37,047 nucleotides of DNA, from NCBI RefSeq assembly GCF_024158605.1, contig NZ_JAMZGM010000034.1, positions 1 to 37,047 of the forward strand, read 5' to 3'. The notes under the pieces were generated by a model. It was not told the origin of the DNA. It saw nothing but the letters and a program-made list of their open reading frames with translations, and made no database searches. Position numbers and translations under genes: made by a program. This document shows positions 1 to 6,598 of the stretch, piece by piece; the first letter of the stretch is position 1; the number at the start of each line of letters is the position of its first letter. Origin of the DNA: Sebaldella sp. S0638 (lineage in GTDB: Bacteria > Fusobacteriota > Fusobacteriia > Fusobacteriales > Leptotrichiaceae).

Positions 1-459
1 TATGATCTGGTAAATAAATATGTATCTCCATACTTAAAAGAAATGGAAGTAGATCATGAAGTAATAATACAAAGTGAAAGGTTTTCTAAGTTACCGGATG
101 AAATAAACAGAATAAGTACAAAAGATGATATTATTGTATCATTTCACTTAAATTCTGTGGATTACAATGAAGGAAACGGAGTAGAAGTATTTTATTATCC
201 TACGAGCTCAAAAGGTAAGGAGTTAGCCAAATTAATGCTAGATGCTAACCTATGTATAACCAAATTAAAAAACAGAGGAATAAAGCCAAATATGAGTGGA
301 GCGAGAGGACATGCATTATTCCAAAAAACAAAAGCAACGGCAGTATTAATAGAAAGTGGATTTATATCAAATGACAGGGATATAGCCACGCTTAATGCTG
401 TACAGGAACAACTGGGGAAAAGTTATGCCCAGGCAATAGCAGAATATATAAAGGGCTAG
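1..459 (+). CDS. N-acetylmuramoyl-L-alanine amidase (Amidase_3), prophage endolysin, 5' end outside window
   Basis: The reading frame is open from base 1, so the gene begins left of the window; an ATG at 43 is internal. The product cleaves the amide bond between MurNAc and the stem peptide. The visible part holds the C-terminal half of an Amidase_3 fold: SFHLNS with a zinc-ligand histidine, GVEVFYYP, and VLIESGFISN with the catalytic glutamate. The N-terminal zinc ligands lie outside. It is followed by a small membrane protein and a holin, the usual order of a phage lysis cassette, so I read it as a prophage endolysin and not a housekeeping amidase. Family assignment is firm; the prophage role is inferred from context. 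Confidence 0.9.
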   Translation, partial: YDLVNKYVSPYLKEMEVDHEVIIQSERFSKLPDEINRISTKDDIIVSFHLNSVDYNEGNGVEVFYYPTSSKGKELAKLMLDANLCITKLKNRGIKPNMSGARGHALFQKTKATAVLIESGFISNDRDIATLNAVQEQLGKSYAQAIAEYIKG

Positions 460-475
460 AAAGCAAGAAAATAAA

Positions 476-507
476 GGGTGTCCTTAAAATGATGATTAAG
501 GCCATCC
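476..507 (+). other. intercistronic hairpin after the endolysin gene
   Basis: CCTTAA (482-487) pairs with TTAAGG (496-501) around an 8-nt loop, with weaker pairing of flanking G and C bases. No T-run follows, so it is more likely an mRNA-processing or stability hairpin than a strong terminator. Confidence 0.35.
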
Positions 508-537
508 TCTAAAAATATAAAGAAAGAGGTATCAAAA

Positions 538-1035
538 ATGAAAATATATATAATATTGGCAGTAGTAATAGCAGTAGCAGGAATATATTTCCTGTACAAG
601 AAAAAGAAATTAAAAGACATTACTGAATATCTGGTAAAAATGTTAGATATCAAAGGTGGTAAGCTATTAAATAAGGTAAAACTGGCAGTCCTTCTGAATA
701 CTTTAAGAGCATGGGTATTAAGCAGTACAAGAAATAAAGTCTGGAAATTTATAATAGAATTATTCTGGCCGGAAATAGATTTACTGGAAGTAGCAAAAGA
801 AGTAGTAGTTACAAATAATAAGGACAGTGTAATAAACAGCATACCAGATGTAATAGTATCAAAAACAGTGGATAATATACTTAATAATACTAAATATACA
901 ACAAAGGATTTCAATACTTCAACAAACCTTAAGATAACAGAAAAGGACAGGGGATATCTAGAAGGATATATAGAAGGGCAGATAAATAAGTTAGAAGAAG
1001 CCAGAGTAGGAATAAAAACGGGGATAAAGTGGTAG
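538..1035 (+). CDS. small prophage membrane protein of unknown function
   Basis: 165 residues. I do not recognise the family. Residues 4-20 form one hydrophobic membrane segment followed by a basic KKKKLK patch, which predicts an N-in or signal-anchor topology with a soluble C-terminal part. The rest is mixed charged helix without a motif I can name. AGAGGT upstream of the ATG serves as ribosome-binding site. It sits between endolysin and holin, so it may be an accessory lysis protein (a second holin, antiholin or spanin-like protein), but nothing in the sequence decides this. Confidence 0.75.
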   Translation: MKIYIILAVVIAVAGIYFLYKKKKLKDITEYLVKMLDIKGGKLLNKVKLAVLLNTLRAWVLSSTRNKVWKFIIELFWPEIDLLEVAKEVVVTNNKDSVINSIPDVIVSKTVDNILNNTKYTTKDFNTSTNLKITEKDRGYLEGYIEGQINKLEEARVGIKTGIKW

Positions 1036-1048
1036 AAAGGAGCAGGAG

Positions 1049-1459
1049 ATGAGCAAATTGGATTTGACAATAATAACAACAGGAGTACTGGCAATATTTA
1101 CATATCTGTTCGGAGCCTTTGATATATTAATACAGGGGGCTTTTATGTTCATTGTATTGGATTTTACAACTGGACTGGTAAAAGCATGGCATAACGGAGT
1201 CGTAAGTAGTAGCAGAAGTAGGAAAGGCATACTAAAGAAAACCATGTTTTTATCAATGATATTAATAGGTCATTGGCTAGATAAAGCGAGTTTGATATCT
1301 GATAATGGAATGAGTTTTAGAACGCTGGTATTGGTGTTTATAATAGCAAATGAGGGAATATCAATATTGGAAAATATTTCAGAAATGGGAGTACCGATAC
1401 CGGAGTTTTTGAGAAAAGTATTTGAGAGATTAAATAAGGAAGATGAAGAACCTGATTAA
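1049..1459 (+). CDS. phage holin of the Phage_holin_4 (TcdE/UtxA) type
   Basis: 136 residues, close to the usual length. The protein has three to four hydrophobic segments. The conserved family core DFTTGLVKAW is followed by a basic, serine-rich turn (SSSRSRKGILKK) and then a membrane segment with GHWLDK. Holins of this family make the membrane lesions that release endolysin. AGGAG precedes the ATG. The gene starts 13 bases after the preceding stop and ends the lysis cassette; a terminator follows at 1596. Confidence 0.88.
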   Translation: MSKLDLTIITTGVLAIFTYLFGAFDILIQGAFMFIVLDFTTGLVKAWHNGVVSSSRSRKGILKKTMFLSMILIGHWLDKASLISDNGMSFRTLVLVFIIANEGISILENISEMGVPIPEFLRKVFERLNKEDEEPD

Positions 1460-1547
1460 TTATTGGGTTCTTTTTAAGAAGACTTGCTTTGCGCATACAA
1501 GTTAAAGACAAAAATAATAAAAGTATTATACGATAAAATAATTTTAT

Positions 1548-1618
1548 AGAGAAGTGTGAAGAAGAAAGTAGCATGTGTGTAATCACTTCTCTTAGAAGAG
1601 CCTTTAAAGGCTCTTTTA
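1548..1618 (+). terminator. two-hairpin 3' region with intrinsic terminator after the holin
   Basis: AAGAGCC (1596-1602) pairs perfectly with GGCTCTT (1609-1615) and runs into TTTT. Just upstream AGAGAAGTG (1548-1556) pairs with CACTTCTCT (1584-1592) over a 27-nt loop. The first is a standard intrinsic terminator for the lysis operon. The second could be part of a stable 3' UTR or small RNA. Confidence 0.8.
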
Positions 1619-1621
1619 ATA

Positions 1622-1719
1622 TAAAAAGACCTCCCAATTAAAGGGAGGTCAGCCAAAAAACGTGGAGACGTTCTTAAATGACAGTTAGCTATTTATCTAT
1701 TTTCAATTCATATACCTTC
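1622..1719 (-). ncRNA. candidate small RNA A (minus strand), paralogue of candidate B
   Basis: On the minus strand TTGACT (1754-1749) and TAAAAT (1731-1726) are separated by exactly 17 bases, with TGG before the -10 box. About 100 nt downstream a perfect GC-rich stem, GACCTCCC with GGGAGGTC (1650-1628), is followed by TTTTTAT. The RNA contains an AACGT-CTCC-ACGTT hairpin that exposes CUCC, a sequence complementary to ribosome-binding sites. The ATGs inside open only trivial frames, so it is probably non-coding. Start site is estimated from the -10 box. Confidence 0.6.
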
Positions 1720-1771
1720 TATAATATTTTACCATACAAACTACAAAAAGTCAAGAATTAAATTCATATAT

Positions 1772-1850
1772 AATAAAACCTCCCAATTAGGGAGGTATCT
1801 CAAGGAGTTAAAATATAAAACTGTTTCACTACTTGTTATTTATCTCATGC
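1772..1850 (-). ncRNA. candidate small RNA B (minus strand), paralogue of candidate A
   Basis: It has the same layout as the RNA 130 bases to its left. TTGACT lies at 1885-1880, a TAAAAA/AAAAAT -10 box at 1863-1857 (spacer 16-17), and a terminator stem ACCTCCC with GGGAGGT at 1796-1778 followed by TTTTATTATATA. Promoter, an AGATAAATA box near the 5' end, and terminator are conserved between copies, while the middle has diverged. An unpaired CUCC lies before the terminator. Confidence 0.55.
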
Positions 1851-1885
1851 CAATATATTTTTACCATACAAATTAAAAAAGTCAA

Positions 1886-2150
1886 TAGTTTTTATTCAAT
1901 ATTTGACGAATAAAAAAAAATGAGGTAATATCATATTGCAAAGAGACTAGGGGGAGCTTTCTTTTGTAGACATTTTGAATAAAGGTTTTTTTTATTTGTA
2001 ATAAACGTAAATAAATTTATAGGAAAAGGCAAAAAGAAATCATGGGTAATTATTGGAATTATAATTGTCTTTATAAATTGAAAATAGTTAGAATTTGTAC
2101 AGAATATAGTAGAATTATAATGCTCTGAGGAGTTTTATATTACTTTTTAA
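1886..2150. other. gene-poor spacer
   Basis: Very AT-rich. I see no convincing gene. One frame (about 1986-2068) encodes a basic stretch followed by a hydrophobic run (KSWVIIGIIIVFIN), but has no start codon, so it could be the remnant of a small membrane peptide. Confidence 0.4.
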
Positions 2151-2179
2151 TTGACTAAGGACATAAAATTTCATATAAT
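2151..2179 (+). promoter_or_regulatory. sigma70-type promoter of the restriction-modification gene
   Basis: TTGACT (2151-2156) and TATAAT (2174-2179) with a 17-base spacer. Transcription would start near 2186, giving a leader of about 85 nt before the ATG at 2271. Confidence 0.75.
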
Positions 2180-2270
2180 TAATCAATGGTTAGTATAGAT
2201 TTTTAAAGATATTATACGCAAAAGCCCAGTATTCTTAAGGGTGCTGAACTTAATTTTATGGAGGTATCCT

Positions 2271-5102
2271 ATGTTGAAAGTAATAGAGAGGGATGTGGAA
2301 ACGACAATAGATTATCAATTGAAAAATTTAAATTGGAAAGATCTTAGAACTGATCCTGAAAGAAATGTATTTAAGCAACAAGCTAAAACAGAGGAACAAA
2401 ATAAAAAATTAGGAAGTTTAAAGCCTGATTATGTATTATATAAATCAAATAGCAATCAACCTTTAATAGTAATAGAAGCAAAACGGCCAGGAGAGAATAT
2501 AAATAATGCAATTATTCAAGGTAAAAAATATGCAGATATAATTGAGGCACCCATAGTTATAGCAACAGATGGTGTGTTTACAAAAACACTATATAAGGAC
2601 GAAATGAAGCCATTAATTATTAATAATGAGGAAGTTGATGAGCTAATAAGAGAAATAACTGCATTGAAATTTTTAAATGAGGGATCATATGAAGTAAGTA
2701 CGCTTGATAAGAAAGTGATTCAATCCCGTTCAGAACTAATAAATATATTCAAACAATCGAATGATTATTTAAGAAGTGAGGGTTTGACTGCGGGAGTGGA
2801 GAGATTTAGTGAGTTCTCAAACATTCTGTTCTTAAAACTTATAAGTGAGTTAGAAGATATTAAAGATGAACTAAATAGTGTTTATGAGCAAAGTATTATT
2901 GAAAGAGAATACAGATGGAATTTTTTTAAAAATAAAAAAGGAATAGAATTATTAGACTATGTGAATAATATCGTTTTAAAAAAATTTCAAGATAAATATG
3001 ATAAAACTATATTTCAACCATTGTTAATAAAAAATCCATATACTTTAGAAAGAATAGTTGGACGATTGGATGATCTTCAGTTAACCGATATTAATTCAGA
3101 TGTAAAAGGTGATGCGTTTGAGTATTTTTTGCGTTCCTATAACTCTGGGAGCAAGGATTTAGGTGAATATTTTACACCCAGACATGTTATAAAAACTATG
3201 GTTAAATTATTAAGCCCCCGGTTAGGTGAAACTGTTTATGACCCATTCTGTGGAACAGGTGGGATGCTAATAGAAAGCTTTAAGCATATTAGAAATTCTA
3301 TTCCTCAAAACATAAAAGCGATTAATTTATTAAGAAAGGATACAATTTTTGGGAATGAAATAACTAATACTGCAAGAATAACTAAAATGAATATGATTTT
3401 AATGGGAGATGGGCATAGTAATATACAAAGAAGAGATAGTTTAGCCAATCCTGTTGAAAGTAAACATGATATAGTTATTACAAATATTCCTTTTGCCCAA
3501 ACAACAGAATACGGTCATCTATATGATGTTCCAACGAATCAAGGCAATAGTATATGCGTACAACATGCTTTGAAGGCCTTAAAAAATACTGAGAATTCTA
3601 GGGCAGCCTTAGTAGTACCAGATGGTTTTTTATATGATAGGAAATACATGAAGACCAGAAAGTTTATAATGGACAGGCACCAATTAAAGAGTGTAATCTC
3701 TTTACCAGCAGGTACTTTTAAACCCTATACCGATGTTAAAACAAGCATACTTTTATTTAAAGGTTCCAAAAATCAAGACAAAAAAATATGGCATTTTGCA
3801 GTAAAAAATGATGGATACACTTTTAATTCAAAAAGAGAAAAAAAAATAGGTGTCAATGATTTAGATATTTTGATATCAGAAAGAAATAATAATAATGTTG
3901 ATGAAAAAATTGAGTTCGGTTTCAACTTGTTGGATTTAAAAGATGTAAAAAGTAATGATTATCGATTACTAATAAATGATTACATTTCATATAAGATCGA
4001 AAGTAATCATAGAATTGAGAGTTTAGGAAATTTGATATTTGAAAAGAAAGAAAAAGTTAAATCTTTAGATATGGATATATGGACTGTAAGTAATACAGAG
4101 GGGTTTGTGAAACAAGAAGAAGTATTTTCTGAAAGGGTGGCTTCTAAGAATATTAGTAACTATAAAATAGTTGGAGAATCTGAATTTGCATATAATCCTT
4201 CAAGAATAAATGTGGGCTCAATTGCTTTAAATGAGAGTAATAATTTAGGATGCGTTAGTCCCATGTATGTTGTTTTTGCATGTGATAATAAAAAACTTTA
4301 TCCAGCATATTTGAAGCATATATTAAAACATGAAAAACTAAAGAAAATAATCCTTGAAAAAGCATATGGTAGTGTTAGAGATACTTTGAAATTTTCTGAC
4401 CTATGCGAAATAGAAATTCCGTTACCCTCGATTCAGGAACAAAAAATGATCGTATCAGAAATTAATAATTGTGCTCAAATTATAGATGCCTCGGTTTCTA
4501 TTGTGAAAAATTATAAACCATTTTTAGAAATAAAACCTGATTGGGAAATATACAAATTAGATGAAATATGTGATTTTGAATATGGTTATACTGATACATC
4601 AAATACAGACGGTAATGTGAGATATATTAGAATAACTGATATTGATTTTGACGGAACTCTTAAAAAAGAAGAGTCTAAGTATATAAGAAGCAATAATAAA
4701 AATGAAAAATTTAAATTGACACAGAATGATTTACTTGTGGCAAGAATTGGAGCTACTTATGGGAAGACTTTACTTTTTGATTCAAATGAAGCTGCTGTTT
4801 TTGCATCATACTTAATTCGCTTAAAATTAAATAAAAAAGTTTTGCCCAAATATTATTTTTATTTCTCTTTAAGTGATTATTATTGGGAACAAGTCAGATT
4901 GCTTGTTACAGGTGGGGCACAGCCACAGCTTAATGCAAACAGACTGAGTTTATTGAAAATTCCAGTTCCTACTTTGAAAGAGCAACAAAAGATAATTGAT
5001 CAAATTGATAAAGAGAGACATCTTGTAGAAGCATCTAAAGAAATAATAGAAATTTTTACTCAAAAGATTCATGGTAAAATCAATAGACTTTTTGAAAGCT
5101 AG
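2271..5102 (+). CDS. single-chain restriction-modification enzyme (type IIG/BcgI-like: nuclease + N6-adenine methylase + two recognition domains)
   Basis: 943 residues from the ATG at 2271, which has GGAGG seven bases upstream; a GTG at 2241 is in frame but has no ribosome-binding site. Domains in order: an HSDR_N-like PD-(D/E)XK nuclease (PDY with D53, then E69-A-K71); an HsdM helical domain (about 140-280); an N6-methylase with the SAM motif DPFCGTGG (324-331) and catalytic motif NIPF (405-408) in place of the usual NPPF/Y; two Methylase_S target-recognition halves (about 580-730 and 757-900), each ending in an EQ-rich helix. No helicase or translocase is present, so cutting would be close to the site, unlike true type I enzymes. 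It has its own promoter and terminator and stands alone between prophage-type genes, suggesting a transferred defence gene. Confidence 0.9.
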   Translation: MLKVIERDVETTIDYQLKNLNWKDLRTDPERNVFKQQAKTEEQNKKLGSLKPDYVLYKSNSNQPLIVIEAKRPGENINNAIIQGKKYADIIEAPIVIATDGVFTKTLYKDEMKPLIINNEEVDELIREITALKFLNEGSYEVSTLDKKVIQSRSELINIFKQSNDYLRSEGLTAGVERFSEFSNILFLKLISELEDIKDELNSVYEQSIIEREYRWNFFKNKKGIELLDYVNNIVLKKFQDKYDKTIFQPLLIKNPYTLERIVGRLDDLQLTDINSDVKGDAFEYFLRSYNSGSKDLGEYFTPRHVIKTMVKLLSPRLGETVYDPFCGTGGMLIESFKHIRNSIPQNIKAINLLRKDTIFGNEITNTARITKMNMILMGDGHSNIQRRDSLANPVESKHDIVITNIPFAQTTEYGHLYDVPTNQGNSICVQHALKALKNTENSRAALVVPDGFLYDRKYMKTRKFIMDRHQLKSVISLPAGTFKPYTDVKTSILLFKGSKNQDKKIWHFAVKNDGYTFNSKREKKIGVNDLDILISERNNNNVDEKIEFGFNLLDLKDVKSNDYRLLINDYISYKIESNHRIESLGNLIFEKKEKVKSLDMDIWTVSNTEGFVKQEEVFSERVASKNISNYKIVGESEFAYNPSRINVGSIALNESNNLGCVSPMYVVFACDNKKLYPAYLKHILKHEKLKKIILEKAYGSVRDTLKFSDLCEIEIPLPSIQEQKMIVSEINNCAQIIDASVSIVKNYKPFLEIKPDWEIYKLDEICDFEYGYTDTSNTDGNVRYIRITDIDFDGTLKKEESKYIRSNNKNEKFKLTQNDLLVARIGATYGKTLLFDSNEAAVFASYLIRLKLNKKVLPKYYFYFSLSDYYWEQVRLLVTGGAQPQLNANRLSLLKIPVPTLKEQQKIIDQIDKERHLVEASKEIIEIFTQKIHGKINRLFES

Positions 5103-5109
5103 CCAATTT

Positions 5110-5134
5110 AAGCACTCTACACGGGTGCTTTTTA
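5110..5134 (+). terminator. terminator of the restriction-modification gene
   Basis: AGCAC (5111-5115) pairs with GTGCT (5125-5129) and is followed by a T-rich run. The stem is short but well placed, eight bases after the stop. Confidence 0.6.
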
Positions 5135-5153
5135 TTATATTGAAATTTAGGGC

Positions 5154-5203
5154 TTGACATTATAACTTTTTGTGATATAATTGTATTACTAAAACAAATA
5201 CAA
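5154..5203 (+). promoter_or_regulatory. promoter with downstream inverted repeat (probable operator)
   Basis: TTGACA (5154-5159), 16-base spacer, TATAAT (5176-5181). Directly after the -10 box TTGTATT (5181-5187) and AATACAA (5197-5203) form an inverted repeat with centres 16 bases apart. This suits binding by the ribbon-helix-helix protein encoded just downstream (autoregulation, inferred). Confidence 0.65.
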
Positions 5204-5227
5204 AACGAAATATAGGAAGGAGGAATC

Positions 5228-5668
5228 ATGAGCGAAAATATATCAGATAATGATCAGAAGACAAGTTTAAAATCTTTTCGATTGAAGGAAAAAACGATTG
5301 AAAACATTTTAGAACTTACGAAAGTTTTTAAACTGACTCAAGCAGAAGTTATTGATAAAAGTGTAGATTTTTTTTATGGGCGGTATGATCAATTAGAAAA
5401 GATAAGTAAGACTTTACATGAAGAGGATTCAGTTACTTTGTATAACACTACAGATTATAATATGTATACAGAGTTTTATATTTTCAAAGACGAAAATGCT
5501 AAAAAGAATGGGTATACTTACAGTTGCCATTTTAAAATAAATGATCTGAAACCAATACATCTGTATATACGAAAAATTTCAGATTTATACGATTTAGGAC
5601 TAAATAAAGATTTTAATATGGCTAAAAAAAATGTAAAATTTAATTTTCCAATATCGGAAGAAAAATAA
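5228..5668 (+). CDS. ribbon-helix-helix-type DNA-binding protein with an extra C-terminal domain
   Basis: 146 residues, strong GGAGG upstream of the ATG. Residues about 14-50 (KSFRLKEKTIENILELTKVF and following) have the pattern of a ribbon-helix-helix: a short beta strand of alternating residues, then two helices. The remaining 95 residues, rich in tyrosine and beta-prone sequence, match nothing I know. It is first in an RHH / antisense RNA / antirepressor unit and is preceded by a likely operator, so a self-regulating repressor is the natural reading. The 3' end carries the T-run of the opposing RNA terminator. The fold assignment is moderate. Confidence 0.7.
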   Translation: MSENISDNDQKTSLKSFRLKEKTIENILELTKVFKLTQAEVIDKSVDFFYGRYDQLEKISKTLHEEDSVTLYNTTDYNMYTEFYIFKDENAKKNGYTYSCHFKINDLKPIHLYIRKISDLYDLGLNKDFNMAKKNVKFNFPISEEK

Positions 5669-5724
5669 AAAGTCGGTTCTCGTAAAACCGACTTCAATTG
5701 GAGATATAATATACCTCACACATC
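5664..5724 (-). ncRNA. candidate antisense RNA C upstream of the first antirepressor gene
   Basis: On the minus strand TTGATT (5759-5754), exactly 17 bases, TATAAT (5736-5731). About 60 nt on, the stem AGTCGGTT with AACCGACT (5693-5671, 7-nt loop) is followed by TTTTATTTTT that lies over the end of the RHH gene. The promoter and 5' end lie within an imperfect inverted repeat (5697-5744: TTGGAG-TATAATATA-CTC arms). The RNA is complementary to the 3' end and 5' leader region between the RHH and antirepressor genes. Its size and position match the sar RNA of phage P22. Confidence 0.65.
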
Positions 5725-5775
5725 GAGTATATTATACTCCAAAATTTGAAAAAAATCAAACTTGGAGGTAAAATT

Positions 5776-6276
5776 ATGAAAATCGTAAAAAAAGAAGTGA
5801 AATTTAACAGTGATAAAGTATTGGCTGTTATGAAAGATGGGAAACTGTATGTTGGAGTAAGTAATATTTGTTTAAATTTAGGAATGTCACAGGATATGAA
5901 GCGTAGACAAGTTAAAAATATTCAAAGTGATATTGTACTTAGGAAAGGGTGTGTCAAATTTGACACAGGGGTATTTGATAAGTATAATCAGGCATTAGCG
6001 ATAGAACTTGACTATTTACCGTTATGGTTGGCAAAGATTAGAATCACACCCAATATGATTGATGAAAAAAAAGAGTTGGCAAAAAAGCTCGTAGATTACC
6101 AACTCCATGCCAAAGATGTCCTTGCAGCAGCTTTTCTGGATAAACCTAAGCAATTATCACTACCGAAACCAAAAGAACATAAAATAATAAAGAAATACTA
6201 TAATGGTGTACCTGTTATGGGGACAGTGGATTTAGCATTTCTTACAGATAGAGGCTTGATAGTTCTGTATAATTAA
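5776..6276 (+). CDS. phage antirepressor, P22_AR_N type, short or truncated
   Basis: 166 residues from the ATG at 5776 with GGAGG seven bases upstream; an in-frame ATG at 5746 lacks a ribosome-binding site. Residues about 5-115 match the P22 antirepressor N-terminal domain (LDYLPLWLAKI.IT and neighbouring signature). Then comes a linker, QLSLPKPKEHKIIKKYYNGV, nearly identical to one in the antirepressor at 6599, after which only 20 residues remain before the stop. The homologous domain in the other protein runs on for 200 residues, so this gene probably lost its C-terminal effector domain or exchanged it by recombination at the linker. Antirepressors bind and inactivate phage repressors. Confidence 0.8.
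   Translation: MKIVKKEVKFNSDKVLAVMKDGKLYVGVSNICLNLGMSQDMKRRQVKNIQSDIVLRKGCVKFDTGVFDKYNQALAIELDYLPLWLAKIRITPNMIDEKKELAKKLVDYQLHAKDVLAAAFLDKPKQLSLPKPKEHKIIKKYYNGVPVMGTVDLAFLTDRGLIVLYN
6145..6220 (+). repeat. linker-coding repeat, copy 1 (copy 2 at 6923-6998)
   Basis: The DNA for the shared antirepressor linker is almost identical in the two genes, with 32 bases exactly equal (6166-6197 and 6944-6975). The flanking domains are unrelated, as expected for a recombination seam between modular phage proteins. Confidence 0.85.
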
Positions 6277-6285
6277 AAATAATTC

Positions 6286-6315
6286 TTGACACGACATGTA
6301 GATGTGGTGTATATT
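6286..6315 (+). promoter_or_regulatory. promoter with 22-bp operator palindrome in its spacer
   Basis: TTGACA (6286-6291), 18-base spacer, TATATT (6310-6315). The 22 bases 6289-6310 form an interrupted palindrome (ACAC.ACAT.TA.ATGT.GTGT, 9 of 11 pairs). A repressor bound there would cover the space between -35 and -10, where phage P22 Arc binds its own promoter. Confidence 0.7.
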
Positions 6316-6340
6316 AATTATGTAGTTAGGAGGTGTGAGC

Positions 6341-6481
6341 TTGGAAATGAAAAGGACTCAAATATACCTACCCGAAGAGCAAGTAAAAGAGCTGAAATAT
6401 ATAGCTATAGAAGAAGAAACTAATGTAAGCGAAATAATTAGAAGGCTGGTAGATGAATATTTGAGTAAACGAAAAAAATAG
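6341..6481 (+). CDS. Arc/CopG-like ribbon-helix-helix repressor, 46 residues
   Basis: A small gene reading (M)EMKRTQIYLPEEQ and ending LSKRKK. The TTG at 6341 is seven bases from AGGAGG; the ATG at 6347 is 13 bases away, so TTG is the likelier start. TQIYLPEEQ is a classic ribbon-helix-helix beta strand, followed by helix A (VKELKYIAIEEE), the turn TNVSE and helix B (IIRRLVDEYL). P22 Arc is of similar size (53 residues). The palindrome in the promoter just upstream suggests autorepression. The coding end contributes AAAAAAA, which on the other strand is the T-run of the antisense RNA terminator. Confidence 0.88.
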   Translation: MEMKRTQIYLPEEQVKELKYIAIEEETNVSEIIRRLVDEYLSKRKK

Positions 6482-6538
6482 CCTTTACAGTGGTGTGTAA
6501 AGGCTATATGTGAGGTATTGTTATAATACCTAACCAAC
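6472..6538 (-). ncRNA. candidate antisense RNA D between the RHH and antirepressor genes (sar-like)
   Basis: On the minus strand TTGATT (6573-6568), exactly 17 bases, TATAAT (6550-6545). The transcript, about 67 nt, ends at an 11-bp perfect stem TAGCCTTTACA with TGTAAAGGCTA (6506-6479, 6-nt loop) followed by seven T. P22 sar RNA (about 68 nt) is placed the same way between arc and ant. A further stem, GGTATT with AATACC, lies in the 5' half. On the plus strand the same hairpin has no T-run, so it should not stop the RHH-antirepressor mRNA. Confidence 0.7.
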
Positions 6539-6598
6539 AATTGTATTATAACAAATATCCTCTGAAAAATCAATTTCATAAAAATCGGAGGAATTAAA

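Noticed and set aside
456-1094. Long minus-strand open frame opposite the prophage lysis genes
   Set aside because: Low-complexity hydrophobic shadow of the plus-strand genes, no ribosome-binding site; similar frames elsewhere were dropped for the same reason.
1628-1796. CRISPR-like repeats (CCTCCCAATTA...GGGAGG twice)
   Set aside because: Only two copies, each explained as the terminator of a small RNA gene; no cas genes and no regular spacers.
1986-2068. Small membrane peptide gene (KSWVIIGIIIVFIN)
   Set aside because: No start codon or ribosome-binding site in frame; kept only as a possible remnant.
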